Source: CAZKUR01 sp964556005 (GTDB lineage: Bacteria; Bacteroidota; Ignavibacteria; Ignavibacteriales; Ignavibacteriaceae). Taken from it: DNA of 18,692 nucleotides. Positions 1 to 9,493 of the stretch are shown here, one piece after another. Under the pieces are notes generated by a model. It searched no databases. It saw only the letters and a program-made list of their open reading frames with translations, and was not told where the DNA came from. The position numbers and the translations under genes are program-made. The stretch lies in assembly GCA_964556005.1 (NCBI GenBank), contig CAZKUR010000077.1, forward strand, positions 1 to 18,692, written 5' to 3'. Position 1 is the first letter of the stretch, and the number at the start of each line of letters is the position of its first letter.

Positions 1-2
1 TA

Positions 3-3000
3 TGGAAAGTTGACCGCAGCGGAGGCACAGCATCTAGGTTAACTTCGGATAATGGATTTGATATTATGCCGCGTTTTTCTCCCGACGGGAAACAAGTTGC
101 ATTTACAGGTGACTATGACGGCAACATTGACGTTTATACAATTCCGGCTGAAGGCGGACCAGTTAAGCGGTTGACATTCCATTCTGATGTTGTAAAAGAA
201 GCGCAGCTTCGATGGGGTCCGGATAACATGGTTGTAACATGGACTCCCGACAGCAAAAATATAATTTTCCTTTCAAGAAGAAATACATATAATTCGTGGT
301 TCGGAAGATTGTTTTCGGTTTCTGCACAAGGCGGTTTGCCTGAACAACTGCAGCTTCCAAAAGGAGGAATGTTATCCTATAATTCAGATGGCTCTAAAAT
401 AGCTTACAACAGAATTTTCAGAAACTTCAGAACATGGAAGAAATACTTCGGCGGGCTGGCGCAGGATATCTGGATCTATGATTTTAACACTAAAAAAATA
501 GAAAGAGTAACCCAATGGAAAGGAACCGATACCGATCCGATGTGGTACGGAAATACTATTTACTTTGCTTCGGATAGAGGGCCGGAAAACAGGATGAATA
601 TATGGTCGTATGATATTCAAACTAAAAAATTTAAACAAGTTACGGATTTTAAAGACTACGATGTCGATTGGCCGAGTCTCGGCGATAACGGAATAGTTTT
701 TCAATGCGGAGGTTCATTGTATGTTATTGATCTTCCGGATGAAACGCTTCATAAAATTAAAGTAGATGTACCAAATGACAATAAACAGCTTCGCCCGCAA
801 TGGGTAGATGCAAATAAACAGATTCGTTCTTTTGATATTGCACCGAACGGTAAGAGAGCTTTGTTCGGAGCAAGAGGGGATATATTTACAGTTCCCGAAG
901 AACATGGAAATATCAGAGATTTAACACAAACATCCGATGCTAATGAAAGATATCCTTCCTGGTCTCCCGATGGTAAGTGGATTGCTTATTCCACCGACAT
1001 AACAGGTGAGAGCGAAATTGCTATTCGTTCTTCTGACGGAAGCGGCAAAGAGCAAATACTTACTGATAGCAAGAAGGGATATTTCTACGAACCAGTTTGG
1101 TCCCCCGGAAGCGATAAGCTTGCATTTTCCGATAATGAAAAAACTTTGTGGTATATGAGCGTCAAAGGCAAAAAATTAATTAAGGTAGATGCTTCCGACC
1201 AGGATGAAATACATGATTATAGTTGGTCTCCCGATGGTTTATGGATTACTTACAGCAAGAACGGAGAAAATGATGTTAGGGATATTTTTCTTTTTAATAC
1301 TAAAGAAGACAAGACAACTAAAGTAAGCAACGGAATGGATAACGATTATGACCCTGTTTTTAGTATGGACGGTAAATATCTTTATTTTGTTTCGGCAAGG
1401 CATGAGAATCCTGCTTCAAGTCAAATCGAATTTAATTATGCTACCGTAAAAATGGGAGGAATTTATGTAGCGACTCTTCAAAAGGATGAGGCATCTCCTT
1501 TTGCACCCCGTTCGGATGAAGGCTTAATTGAAACTAAAAAAGATTCCTCAAAAAAATCTTCCGGCAAAAAATGGAAACCCGGCGCGATCTCACCGATTCA
1601 TATTGATGTTGACGGATTAATGAACAGGGCAGTTCCTCTCCCCATCGATGCCGGTAATATTTATGGAATTTCTACTGCAAGCGATAATATATTTTATGTT
1701 ACTGTTCCGGTTCGAACAGTCGACGGGCCGCCTGTTCCGGGCGAAAAATCTGTCCTTCACAAATTTGATATGAAGGAAAGAAAAGATGAAGATTTAGTTT
1801 CGAATGTAAGCGGTTATGCACTTAGCGCCGACGGTTCTAAAATTCTGTACAGGCAAAGGAATAATTATTTTATTATGGACGTCGGTATGAAACCCCAGGC
1901 TAAAGAAGCAAACAAACCGCTTAATCTTTCCGATATGAAAATGGAAATAAATCCGGTTAAAGAATGGAATGAAATGTTTCATCAAGCATGGCGGCTTGAA
2001 CGTGATTTCTTCTATAATAAAGAAATGAACGGAAAAAACTGGGACGAAGTGCAAACAAAATATGAAAAGCTTCTTCCTGAATTGAGCTGCAGAGAAGATT
2101 TGAATTATGTTATCGGAGAAATGATTGGCGAACTGCAAAACTCCCATACTTATGTAGGTGGAGGAGACGAAACCGAAAACAATTATAATCCTACCGGTTT
2201 ACTTGGAGTTGATTTTGCCATAGATAAATCTTCGGGGCGTTATTACTTTAAAAAGATTTATGAAGGCGACAATACAAGAGATGAGTTTAGGTCTCCTTTG
2301 ACGGAACCGGGAATTGATGCTAAAGAAGGTAATTACCTTTTAGCTGTTAACGGTCATGAACTAAAAGCGCCTGTTAATCCATACAGCCTGTTTATAAATA
2401 CTCTCGGCAAAACAGTAACTTTAACTTTGGCGAGCGATGCAAACGGTAAAAATAAACATGATGTAACTGTAAAACCGATTAGCAACGAATTGAATATAAG
2501 GCTTAAAGACTGGATAGATCATAACCGTGAATTTGTAAATAAAGAATCCGGAGGAAAAATCGGATATGTCTATTTATCAGATATGGAAAGCGTCGGACTC
2601 GATCAATTCATCAGGCAATTTTATCCTCAGATAAATAAAGAAGGTTTAATTGTAGATGTACGCTATAACGGCGGCGGCAATGTCGATCAGCTTATACTTG
2701 AAAGACTAAGGAGAGTTTTAATCGGAATGTCGACTAACCGCCAGGGCTATCCCAACACCATTCCAAGTCGTGTACTTAACGGTTATATGGTTTGTTTACT
2801 AAATCATTATTCCGCCTCCGATGGAGATATTTTTCCGTACTTTTTTAGGAAATATAATCTCGGACCCCTTATCGGTACAAGAACCTGGGGCGGCGTTAGA
2901 GGAATTCGCGGATACTGGCCTCTGCTCGATGGCGGTTACATCACTATTCCCGAAGGCAGTCTTTACGGACTTGATTCGCAATGGATAATCGAGAATCACG

Positions 3001-3170
3001 GAGTCGAACCTGATATTGAAGTGGATGATCTGCCTGGTGATGTTGTATCGGGAAAAGATGCACAGCTTGAGAAAGGTGTAAATTATATAATGAATGAACT
3101 AAAGAAAAAACCGGTGGAAACTCCCAAGCGTCCTCCGCTACTTCCGGCATATCCGCCGAAAAAGAATTGA
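3..3170 (+). CDS. Tricorn-like S41 protease with TolB-like beta-propeller (5' end cut by window)
   Basis: The reading frame is open from the first full codon at 3, so the ATG at 66 is internal. It sits inside a PD40 repeat, and the true start with its likely signal peptide lies upstream. 1055 residues are visible, close to the roughly 1070 of archaeal tricorn. Numbering from the ATG at 66, residues 1-480 carry repeated WSPDGK-type PD40 propeller blades. A Lys/Ser-rich linker follows at about 489-504, then more propeller, a tricorn core region (about 630-700), a PDZ-like region (about 710-800) and an S41 protease domain (about 820-1010). Residues matching the tricorn catalytic set are SH at 693-694, the Ser of SASDGD at 918, and Glu976 in IENHGVEPD. 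A YNGGGN oxyanion-type motif is present. Family knowledge says it cleaves peptides, probably in the periplasm in this group. The substrate is unknown. Confidence 0.93.
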   Translation, partial: WKVDRSGGTASRLTSDNGFDIMPRFSPDGKQVAFTGDYDGNIDVYTIPAEGGPVKRLTFHSDVVKEAQLRWGPDNMVVTWTPDSKNIIFLSRRNTYNSWFGRLFSVSAQGGLPEQLQLPKGGMLSYNSDGSKIAYNRIFRNFRTWKKYFGGLAQDIWIYDFNTKKIERVTQWKGTDTDPMWYGNTIYFASDRGPENRMNIWSYDIQTKKFKQVTDFKDYDVDWPSLGDNGIVFQCGGSLYVIDLPDETLHKIKVDVPNDNKQLRPQWVDANKQIRSFDIAPNGKRALFGARGDIFTVPEEHGNIRDLTQTSDANERYPSWSPDGKWIAYSTDITGESEIAIRSSDGSGKEQILTDSKKGYFYEPVWSPGSDKLAFSDNEKTLWYMSVKGKKLIKVDASDQDEIHDYSWSPDGLWITYSKNGENDVRDIFLFNTKEDKTTKVSNGMDNDYDPVFSMDGKYLYFVSARHENPASSQIEFNYATVKMGGIYVATLQKDEASPFAPRSDEGLIETKKDSSKKSSGKKWKPGAISPIHIDVDGLMNRAVPLPIDAGNIYGISTASDNIFYVTVPVRTVDGPPVPGEKSVLHKFDMKERKDEDLVSNVSGYALSADGSKILYRQRNNYFIMDVGMKPQAKEANKPLNLSDMKMEINPVKEWNEMFHQAWRLERDFFYNKEMNGKNWDEVQTKYEKLLPELSCREDLNYVIGEMIGELQNSHTYVGGGDETENNYNPTGLLGVDFAIDKSSGRYYFKKIYEGDNTRDEFRSPLTEPGIDAKEGNYLLAVNGHELKAPVNPYSLFINTLGKTVTLTLASDANGKNKHDVTVKPISNELNIRLKDWIDHNREFVNKESGGKIGYVYLSDMESVGLDQFIRQFYPQINKEGLIVDVRYNGGGNVDQLILERLRRVLIGMSTNRQGYPNTIPSRVLNGYMVCLLNHYSASDGDIFPYFFRKYNLGPLIGTRTWGGVRGIRGYWPLLDGGYITIPEGSLYGLDSQWIIENHGVEPDIEVDDLPGDVVSGKDAQLEKGVNYIMNELKKKPVETPKRPPLLPAYPPKKN

Positions 3171-3540
3171 TAATCTCTCATTTAATCGGAAAGTGAAACT
3201 AATTTTTACTCCCCGCTTCTTCATCAAAATTATTGGAATTATGAAGAAGCGGGTGAATTAAAATTCCTTTATTATATCATATTAATCTTCCCAATCTATT
3301 ATTGATAACAGAAATGCTGCATTTTAATTATGCTTCAGAATTTCTTTTACTTCCTTCCATTTAATCGAAATCATAATCCATACAACCAAAAATTCGGCAT
3401 AAAGTAAATAAAGGATTTTTTAATACTCAATGCCAAATTAAATGTTTTATTAGTACCAGGTTAAATAATAATTCTTTGTAGAATTAATCGGATTGTGAAT
3501 GTATTTTTGACTTATCGTATAAATTGTTTTTTATTAAAAA
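3171..3540. other. A/T-rich gap between protease and PfkB-kinase genes
   Basis: This 370-base gap holds the 13-bp stem hairpin at 3212-3253. The rest is A/T-rich with no open frame of note on either strand. A TTGACT at 3507-3512 sits where a -35 box could be, but a matching -10 would fall within a few bases of the ATG at 3541, so I do not call a promoter. The promoter of the downstream three-gene operon should nevertheless lie somewhere here. Confidence 0.6.
3212..3253 (+). terminator. Hairpin after the protease gene, possible terminator
   Basis: A perfect 13-bp inverted repeat (CCCGCTTCTTCAT at 3212-3224, complement at 3241-3253) encloses a 16-base loop, starting 42 bases after the protease stop codon. 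The position fits transcription termination or 3'-end protection of the mRNA. The sequence after the stem is A/T-rich but has no clean U-tract, so calling it an intrinsic terminator is an inference. Confidence 0.55.
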
Positions 3541-4428
3541 ATGAAATTATTAGTAATCGGACAATCGGTTGTAGATCATCTAAAGATTGAAGGAAAGAAG
3601 TTGATTCAGCCCGGAGGTATATTTTATACCGTCAGCGGGTTACTAAGCTGCATTAATAATAATGATGAAATATTCTTATGCACTTCAGTGGAGGATAAAA
3701 ATTATCATCTTTTTTCGGAGATTTTTGATAAAGTAAATAAAAAATTTTTTCAAAAAGTAGATTCTATCCCTAAAGTGCATTTAAATCTTGAAGGAGAAAA
3801 AGAAAGACATGAAAAGTATGAAAATATAACCGATAAATTGAATGTTGATTTCGATAATTTAGATGAATACGATGGGATATTAATTAATATGATTACCGGT
3901 TTTGATATCATGCTTGCACAATTAAAGGAAATTAGGAAAAATTATAATGGAAAGATTTATTTCGATGTTCATACATTCTCCCGCGGCCTTGGTAAAAATA
4001 TGGATAGAAATTTCAGAAAGATTCCCCAATTTGATCAATGGGCAGAATGTATAGACATCATACAGGTAAACCGGAATGAACTTAAAACAATAGCTGATTC
4101 AAGAAATGAAATTGATGCGGCAAATGAAGTATTAAATTTAAGCACAAGTATTTTAATAGTTACAAAGGAAGAGTTAGGTGCGGAAGTTTATACGAAAAGG
4201 AACGATGAAATTATTTCTTTCTTTAGACCTTCATTAAAAGTCAAGGTTAAAAATAAAGTAGGATGCGGAGATGTTTTTGGGGCGGTATTTTTTTATAATT
4301 ATATTATGAATAATGATTTATTAAGTGCTTTAAAAATAGCCAATAAAGCAGCAGGTTTAACAGCATCATATAACGGAATTGATGAATTAAAAAAATTAAA
4401 AGATGATTTATTCTCCGGACATAGTTAA
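3541..4428 (+). CDS. PfkB/ribokinase-family carbohydrate kinase
   Basis: This 295-residue protein has the usual length and order of ribokinase-fold sugar or nucleoside kinases. An N-terminal beta strand ends in an Asp (D12), a position that often contacts the substrate. A GG pair at 25-26 is followed by the lid region. The NxxE motif (N177-E180) is present, and the GCGD motif at 241-244 supplies the anion hole and catalytic base D244 (GAGD in most relatives). It should transfer phosphate from ATP to a sugar-type hydroxyl in the cytoplasm. The acceptor cannot be read from the sequence. There is no good Shine-Dalgarno before the ATG. The 3' end overlaps the next gene by 26 bases, so translation is probably coupled. 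It is first in a kinase / reductase / glucan-hydrolase operon. Adenosine or fructose kinase activity is equally possible. Confidence 0.85.
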   Translation: MKLLVIGQSVVDHLKIEGKKLIQPGGIFYTVSGLLSCINNNDEIFLCTSVEDKNYHLFSEIFDKVNKKFFQKVDSIPKVHLNLEGEKERHEKYENITDKLNVDFDNLDEYDGILINMITGFDIMLAQLKEIRKNYNGKIYFDVHTFSRGLGKNMDRNFRKIPQFDQWAECIDIIQVNRNELKTIADSRNEIDAANEVLNLSTSILIVTKEELGAEVYTKRNDEIISFFRPSLKVKVKNKVGCGDVFGAVFFYNYIMNNDLLSALKIANKAAGLTASYNGIDELKKLKDDLFSGHS

Positions 4429-5326
4429 AAGACGTATTCTTGTAGTCGGGGCAAACGGAATGCTCGGGCAGCATCTAATCAAGTTCTATAAGAAAAATAA
4501 AAATGTGCAGTTGTTGGGTTGCTCCATTGAAGCAGAACCTTTGATACAGGATGTCGAATATGTTGTATGTGATATTTCAAAACGCGAACAGGTTAAACAA
4601 ATTGTTTATGATTTCTTTCCCGATTTTATAATAAATGCTGCCGCTTTCACGAATGTGGATCTTAGCGAAACGGAACGTGAAATCGCATGGAAAGTAAATG
4701 TCAAGGGGGTGGAATATTTATCGGAGTCCGCAAGAGTAATCGATGCTCATTTAATTCATTTGTCTTCCGATTATGTTTTCGACGGAACCGGTGGTCCATA
4801 CAGCGAAACCGATAAGCCGCATCCTTTATCATATTATGCTAGGACAAAGCTGGCGAGTGAAAATGTACTAAAAATCAGCGGAGTTATTTATACTATTATT
4901 AGGACGAATGTTCTTTACGGTGTTTCCGAATTGGGAAACGGTAAATTGGATTTTGTCAGGTGGGTTATACAATCTATTGAAGATGAAAAAGAAATTAAGA
5001 TTGTTACCGACCAAATAAATAACCCAACTTTTGTAGATGACCTTGTTCAGGCAATTAATAAAGTTATTGAATATAAAAAGCAGGGGATCTATCATATAGG
5101 CGGCAGGGATTTTATTTCGAGAAATCAATTTACTCACCTTATTGCCGATTTTTTTAGGTTGGACAAATCATTTATTACACCGATTACCACTGATCAGCTT
5201 AATCAACCGGCAAAAAGACCCTTAAAATCAGGGTTGATTACTTTAAAGGCGGAAACAGAATTGGGATTCAAACCTCATTCTTATTTTGAATCCTTCGAAA
5301 TAATTCGAAAAGAAATGCAATGCTGA
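4403..5326 (+). CDS. RmlD-like extended SDR (dTDP-4-dehydrorhamnose reductase family)
   Basis: A 307-residue NAD(P)-dependent oxidoreductase of the RmlD/RfbD type. It has a GxxGxxG dinucleotide-binding loop at 16-22, an INAAAFTNVD stretch typical of RmlD, an SSDYVFDG motif at 121-128 and the catalytic YxxxK at Y145-K149. RmlD reduces dTDP-4-keto-L-rhamnose in sugar-nucleotide synthesis. Related MAT2B-like proteins do other things, and no rmlA, rmlB or rmlC gene is visible here, so the substrate is uncertain. The ATG at 4403 lies inside the kinase gene (26-base overlap), and no other in-frame ATG precedes the nucleotide-binding loop. The 3' end overlaps the GH13 start by 7 bases. Confidence 0.85.
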   Translation: MIYSPDIVKRRILVVGANGMLGQHLIKFYKKNKNVQLLGCSIEAEPLIQDVEYVVCDISKREQVKQIVYDFFPDFIINAAAFTNVDLSETEREIAWKVNVKGVEYLSESARVIDAHLIHLSSDYVFDGTGGPYSETDKPHPLSYYARTKLASENVLKISGVIYTIIRTNVLYGVSELGNGKLDFVRWVIQSIEDEKEIKIVTDQINNPTFVDDLVQAINKVIEYKKQGIYHIGGRDFISRNQFTHLIADFFRLDKSFITPITTDQLNQPAKRPLKSGLITLKAETELGFKPHSYFESFEIIRKEMQC

Positions 5327-7155
5327 AGAAGAGTTCACTCCATTTAGTAATATCAATTATTTTTATTATATCTATGAAAAATTTCGCTCAAGATGCATAC
5401 CCTCATTGGGCAGAAGGTGTAGTGTGGTACCAGATTTTTCCTGAAAGATTTGCTAACGGCGATCCAACAAATGATCCGACGGTTGATAAAGTTTTTGCAG
5501 GAAGAAAAGAAATTCCGAAAGACTGGAAAGTAACCAAATGGACAAGCAACTGGTTTGCCCAGTCGAAGTGGGAAAAAGAATTAGGCGGCCGTTTCCGAAA
5601 TCATTTGTATGAAAGAAGGTACGGCGGCGATATACAGGGAATTATCGACAGGCTCGATTATCTGAAAAAGTTAGGCGTTGGCGCAATTTATCTCAATCCA
5701 ATGTTCGAAGCAAACTCGCTTCACAAATATGATGCTTCTACCTATCATCATATTGACATAAACTTCGGTCCCGACCCGGAACGCGACAAAAAAATTATTG
5801 CATCCGAAAATCCGGACGATCCGTCTACCTGGAAATGGACTTCTGCAGACAGCCTTTTCCTCGAATTAATTAAACAGGTTCATAAAAGAGGAATGCATAT
5901 AATAATTGATGGAGTTTTTAATCATACGGGAGTTGACTTTTGGGCTTTTAGAGATATTGTGAAAAACCAGCAGAATTCAAAATACAAAGACTGGTATATT
6001 ATTAAATCTTTCGACAATACTTCTACTCCTAAAAATGAATTTGATTACAAGGGATGGGCGGGAGTAAAATCCTTACCGGAATTTAATAGAACCAAATACG
6101 ATCTGAACCCGGGTCCTAAACAGTATATTTTTAATGCCGTGAGAAGATGGATGGATCCGAATAACGATGGAGATCCTTCGGATGGAATAGATGGCTGGAG
6201 GCTTGATGTTGCACGTGAAGTTCCAATGGGATTTTGGAAAGATTGGAGCAAACTTGTTAAATCGATAAATCCTAATGCAATAATTATCGGAGAACTTTGG
6301 GAACTCTCTCCCGATTTTATTTATAAAGGCGGCACTTTCGATGCATTAATGAATTATAATTTTGCAGTTGCCGTTAAAGGCTTATTTATAGATAAGAAAA
6401 CTGAAACCACTGTTTCGGAATTCATCGATGAATTAAAGAAAATTGATACAACATATCCGGAAGAAAATTTAAATCTATTAATGAATTTAATGGACAGCCA
6501 TGATACTGATAGATTATCTTCGATGATAAAAAATCCCGATAGGAAATATGATTCACATGGTGATGCAAAAAATCATGATTATGATCCGGGCAAACCGGGT
6601 AAAGCCGATTACGAAAGACAAAAACTTATCGCAGCCTTTCAAATGACATACCGCGGTGCGCCAATGATCTATTACGGTGATGAAACCGGGATGTGGGGTG
6701 CCGATGATCCTCACGACAGGAAGCCAATGGTGTGGGGAGATAAAAAATATGACGATGAAGTAATTACTGATGAATCAGGTTTTCATAAAGGATTCGGAAG
6801 ATATAAAGTCGCAGTAAATAAAAATTTACTGAATTTTTACAGAGAAATTATCTCGATTAGAAATGATAATCCGCCTTTGAAGAAGGGTGATCTAAAATTT
6901 CTTTATTCAAATGACAGCTTAAAATCATTTGTTTTTAGCCGGACTTACAATGGAGAAGTAATGATTATCGGTTTTAATCTTGGTGGAAAGCTTGATAAAG
7001 TCAATATCGCTGTTTCAGGGAAAAATATTTCATATACTGAGCTAATAACAAATGCTCAAGGTGATGCCATCAGTTCCGGCGAATCTTCAGTTCAGATTCC
7101 TGTTAATCTGCCTCCCAAATCCTTCAGAGTATATAAGATTTATAGTATAAAATAA
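5320..7155 (+). CDS. Exported GH13 alpha-amylase-family glycoside hydrolase
   Basis: A 611-residue protein. An N-terminal Sec signal (KKSS, then a hydrophobic stretch, then NFAQ) ends near residue 24, so it should be periplasmic, surface or secreted. The mature part opens with WYQIFPERFANGD, common in GH13 maltodextrin-acting enzymes. The four GH13 regions are intact: DGVFNH (D197, N201, H202), GWRLDVARE with nucleophile D296, IIGELWE with acid/base E325, and MDSHDTDR with transition-state Asp D395. A C-terminal beta domain follows (about 520-611). It should hydrolyse alpha-1,4-glucans or maltodextrins. Cyclomaltodextrinase or neopullulanase activity is possible, but the starch-binding N-domain of those enzymes is not evident. 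It is last in a tightly overlapping operon, with its ATG 7 bases inside the SDR gene. Confidence 0.92.
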   Translation: MLKKSSLHLVISIIFIISMKNFAQDAYPHWAEGVVWYQIFPERFANGDPTNDPTVDKVFAGRKEIPKDWKVTKWTSNWFAQSKWEKELGGRFRNHLYERRYGGDIQGIIDRLDYLKKLGVGAIYLNPMFEANSLHKYDASTYHHIDINFGPDPERDKKIIASENPDDPSTWKWTSADSLFLELIKQVHKRGMHIIIDGVFNHTGVDFWAFRDIVKNQQNSKYKDWYIIKSFDNTSTPKNEFDYKGWAGVKSLPEFNRTKYDLNPGPKQYIFNAVRRWMDPNNDGDPSDGIDGWRLDVAREVPMGFWKDWSKLVKSINPNAIIIGELWELSPDFIYKGGTFDALMNYNFAVAVKGLFIDKKTETTVSEFIDELKKIDTTYPEENLNLLMNLMDSHDTDRLSSMIKNPDRKYDSHGDAKNHDYDPGKPGKADYERQKLIAAFQMTYRGAPMIYYGDETGMWGADDPHDRKPMVWGDKKYDDEVITDESGFHKGFGRYKVAVNKNLLNFYREIISIRNDNPPLKKGDLKFLYSNDSLKSFVFSRTYNGEVMIIGFNLGGKLDKVNIAVSGKNISYTELITNAQGDAISSGESSVQIPVNLPPKSFRVYKIYSIK

Positions 7156-7169
7156 TTTTTTTAAAGTCG

Positions 7170-7248
7170 AGAGATGACAGCTTTAAGCAAATTAAATTCT
7201 TGTATAAAAATCGAACATTAGTTTTTTTCAGATAAAGATGTCATCTCT
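7170..7248. repeat. Inverted repeat, GATGACATCTTY family, between convergent genes
   Basis: Arms at 7170-7185 and 7233-7248 match at 15 of 16 positions (AGAGATGACAKCTTTA read inward) across a 47-base loop. It lies between the 3' ends of the GH13 gene (+) and the ABC permease gene (-), so it could act as a shared 3' structure. The same arm core recurs at 9634-9678 beyond the other end of the ABC genes. T-runs lie in the loop and not after the stem, which argues against a classic intrinsic terminator. Confidence 0.7.
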
Positions 7249-7262
7249 AATTTTATAGTGAT

Positions 7263-8531
7263 TTAATATTTAACTTTTAACCATTTCACAACCTCGGACC
7301 ATTTCGGTTTCTTCCCGGTGATCAAAATTCCAACTCTATAAATTTTTCCTGTTATTGGAAAGATGGAAACCAGTACAGCTACATTTATAATAAATGAAAT
7401 TAGAATCTGCCACCACGGAATATCGACAAGAGTCATTCTCGCCGGCATTACCATTAATGATGCGAACGGGAAAAATGATGCAACTTTTGCTAAGCCGCTC
7501 TGCGGATTTCCCTGCAAACCCAAAGCTATGAAAAACGGGATCATTATCAGCATCATTATCGGCCACATGCCTGATTGGGCATCCTGCGGGTTATCGAATA
7601 TTGCACCGACTGCCGCAAAAAGTCCAACAAATGTAACAACAGCAACTAAATAATTCAGCAAGAAATAAAAGATAAAGCTCATATTTATTTGAAGTGTAAA
7701 CTCAGGCGGCAGAGCAAACCAGCTTGTTGTAATTAAAAGAATTACCGGTGTAAGCCAAATTGCCATCTGGAAAAATTCGATTATTGCCGTGCCTAAAATC
7801 TTTCCTGTCATTAATTCCATACTGCTTGTAGATGACAGAAGAATTTCAACTATCCTGCTATTTTTTTCCTCTACTATTGAATTCATTGTCATTTGGCCGG
7901 CAAAAATAAGGCTCATATATAAAAGGAAAGAAAATAGAATTGCAACAATCAAGTTTGTCTCACTTCCGGCTTCAACTTTTTGTTCTTTTGTAATTCTGAA
8001 ACCGGATATATCAACATCTTTTCTTGCAAAATTAATATCCGCCTGGGATAATTGTTCGTTTTTAAAGTATAAAGAAATAAGAGCCTTATTTATTGGAGAC
8101 TTAATAGCATTCAACAAGCTTCTGTTATTCGGATTTAAAGAATAGTACTGAATATCTTTTTTCTTCAATGCACTGGAAGGAATATAAATTATCCCGGTAA
8201 TGCTTTCATTAATTAATTTAGGCTTAAGCTCGTTCAATCTGGCTTCAAAACTGCTGCTGCCGATATTTTCATATGAAATTTTATATTTACCGGATCTAAC
8301 ATCAGGCAGTGAGGGATATTCGTTCTCAAGATTATTTAATATCGCTTGCGAATCGGAAATGATCATCAGGTTTGCATTTTCATTCTTCCCCATGGATGCA
8401 ACCCAGAATTGTAGTCCAATAGCTCCGAACATAAGTACCGGTATCAACACCGTCATCAAAACAAATGTTCTGCTCATAAGCCTGGTACGGAGTTCTCTTT
8501 TAATTACAGTCAAAACTCTTTTATTAAACAT
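7263..8531 (-). CDS. ABC-2 type exporter permease, NatB-like
   Basis: A 422-residue integral membrane protein with the NatB/YhaP layout. There is a first transmembrane helix at about 21-46, a large external loop at about 50-190, then a C-terminal block of about five helices from about 192 onward. The signature MNSIVEEKNSRIVEILLSS lies at 216-234, and is characteristic of ABC-2 permeases of the NatB group. The start codon at 8531 overlaps the end of the ATPase gene by 8 bases, so the two subunits are translationally coupled. Together they should form an ATP-driven exporter. NatAB in Bacillus expels sodium, but many homologues have unknown cargo and substrate cannot be inferred. An inverted repeat lies just beyond the stop. 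Confidence 0.9.
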   Translation of the reverse strand: MFNKRVLTVIKRELRTRLMSRTFVLMTVLIPVLMFGAIGLQFWVASMGKNENANLMIISDSQAILNNLENEYPSLPDVRSGKYKISYENIGSSSFEARLNELKPKLINESITGIIYIPSSALKKKDIQYYSLNPNNRSLLNAIKSPINKALISLYFKNEQLSQADINFARKDVDISGFRITKEQKVEAGSETNLIVAILFSFLLYMSLIFAGQMTMNSIVEEKNSRIVEILLSSTSSMELMTGKILGTAIIEFFQMAIWLTPVILLITTSWFALPPEFTLQINMSFIFYFLLNYLVAVVTFVGLFAAVGAIFDNPQDAQSGMWPIMMLIMIPFFIALGLQGNPQSGLAKVASFFPFASLMVMPARMTLVDIPWWQILISFIINVAVLVSIFPITGKIYRVGILITGKKPKWSEVVKWLKVKY

Positions 8532-9435
8532 TTGAAGCCTCCTTTCCGGCTAAGGAAACAAAGATTTCATGAAGCGAGATTTCATCGGCACTAAATTTAT
8601 TTACTATTATTTTATTTTGGACAAGAAGATTAAGAAGCTTCTGGATGTCGTCGTGCTCTTTAACTTTTATCCCGGTTGAATTGCCAAAGTCTTCAATACT
8701 TTCAATAAAATTTTCTCCTTCGAGAAATGAAATGTCGCCTTCGTAATTTATGCTTACATTTTTTGAAGCATGTTCGGATTTAATTTTATTTAATTCTCCT
8801 TCCAAAATAATTTTGCCGTGATCAATCATCGCAATATTATCACAAAGTCTTTCGGCAAAGTCCATGAGATGAGTGGAAAGAATTATCACTTTGCCGCTTT
8901 TTTTCATTTCAAGAATTATTTCGCGGAGAAGATCTGTATTTATCGGATCAAGCCCGGCGAAGGGTTCATCCAAAATTAAGAATTCCGGGTCATGAAGTAC
9001 TGTACCGATAAATTGTATCTTCTGTTGATTGCCTTTCGAAAGATCTTCAATTTTAGAATTTTTCCTGTCGGCTAAATTAAATCTTTTTAAATAATTTTCT
9101 GCTTTTTTCACAATATCACTGCCTGTCTTACCTTTAAGTTCGGCAAGAAAAAGCAGCATATCCATAATCTTCATTTTCTTATAGAGGCCTCTTTCTTCCG
9201 GGAGATAACCAACGCTGTTCTTAAACTCCTGTCCGATTTTCTGTCCTCTAAAAATAATCTCTCCCGAATCAGGAATATAGATATTCATCATCATCCTGAT
9301 GGTAGTTGTTTTCCCGGCTCCGTTCCTTCCGATTAATCCGAAGACGGAATTTTCCGGAACAGTAAAGCTGGCGGCATCAACAGCAGTTAAACCGTCAAAA
9401 GTTTTGGTGATGCTTTTTACTTCTAGTGCATTCAT
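8524..9435 (-). CDS. ABC transporter ATPase, NatA-like
   Basis: A 303-residue ATP-binding subunit. Walker A is GRNGAGKTT at 36-44. The Q-loop region reads GYLPEERGLY at 76-85, with Glu where many ABC proteins have Gln, which is normal for the NatA/YhaQ group. The signature is LSKGNQQ at 132-138, Walker B FLILDEP at 152-158, and the H-loop His is 189. A C-terminal extension of about 80 residues after the ATPase core is also common in this group. It energises the membrane subunit encoded immediately downstream. An AAAGAAG stretch about 7 bases before the ATG may be the ribosome site. A -7-like TAGTTTTG lies 59-66 bases upstream. Confidence 0.94.
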   Translation of the reverse strand: MNALEVKSITKTFDGLTAVDAASFTVPENSVFGLIGRNGAGKTTTIRMMMNIYIPDSGEIIFRGQKIGQEFKNSVGYLPEERGLYKKMKIMDMLLFLAELKGKTGSDIVKKAENYLKRFNLADRKNSKIEDLSKGNQQKIQFIGTVLHDPEFLILDEPFAGLDPINTDLLREIILEMKKSGKVIILSTHLMDFAERLCDNIAMIDHGKIILEGELNKIKSEHASKNVSINYEGDISFLEGENFIESIEDFGNSTGIKVKEHDDIQKLLNLLVQNKIIVNKFSADEISLHEIFVSLAGKEASNV

Positions 9436-9493
9436 ATTAAATCTTCTTTCCCATAAATGGAATAAAAATAAAATACCTTTTAAAAGATAACAC

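Noticed and set aside
3507..3536. TTGACT as a -35 of a kinase promoter
   Set aside because: The matching -10 would be only about five bases before the ATG and is a poor match. A leaderless transcript is possible but unsupported.
8524..9435. Glu in place of the Q-loop Gln in the ABC ATPase
   Set aside because: The GYLPEERGLY form is normal for the NatA/YhaQ group, so it is not a defect.
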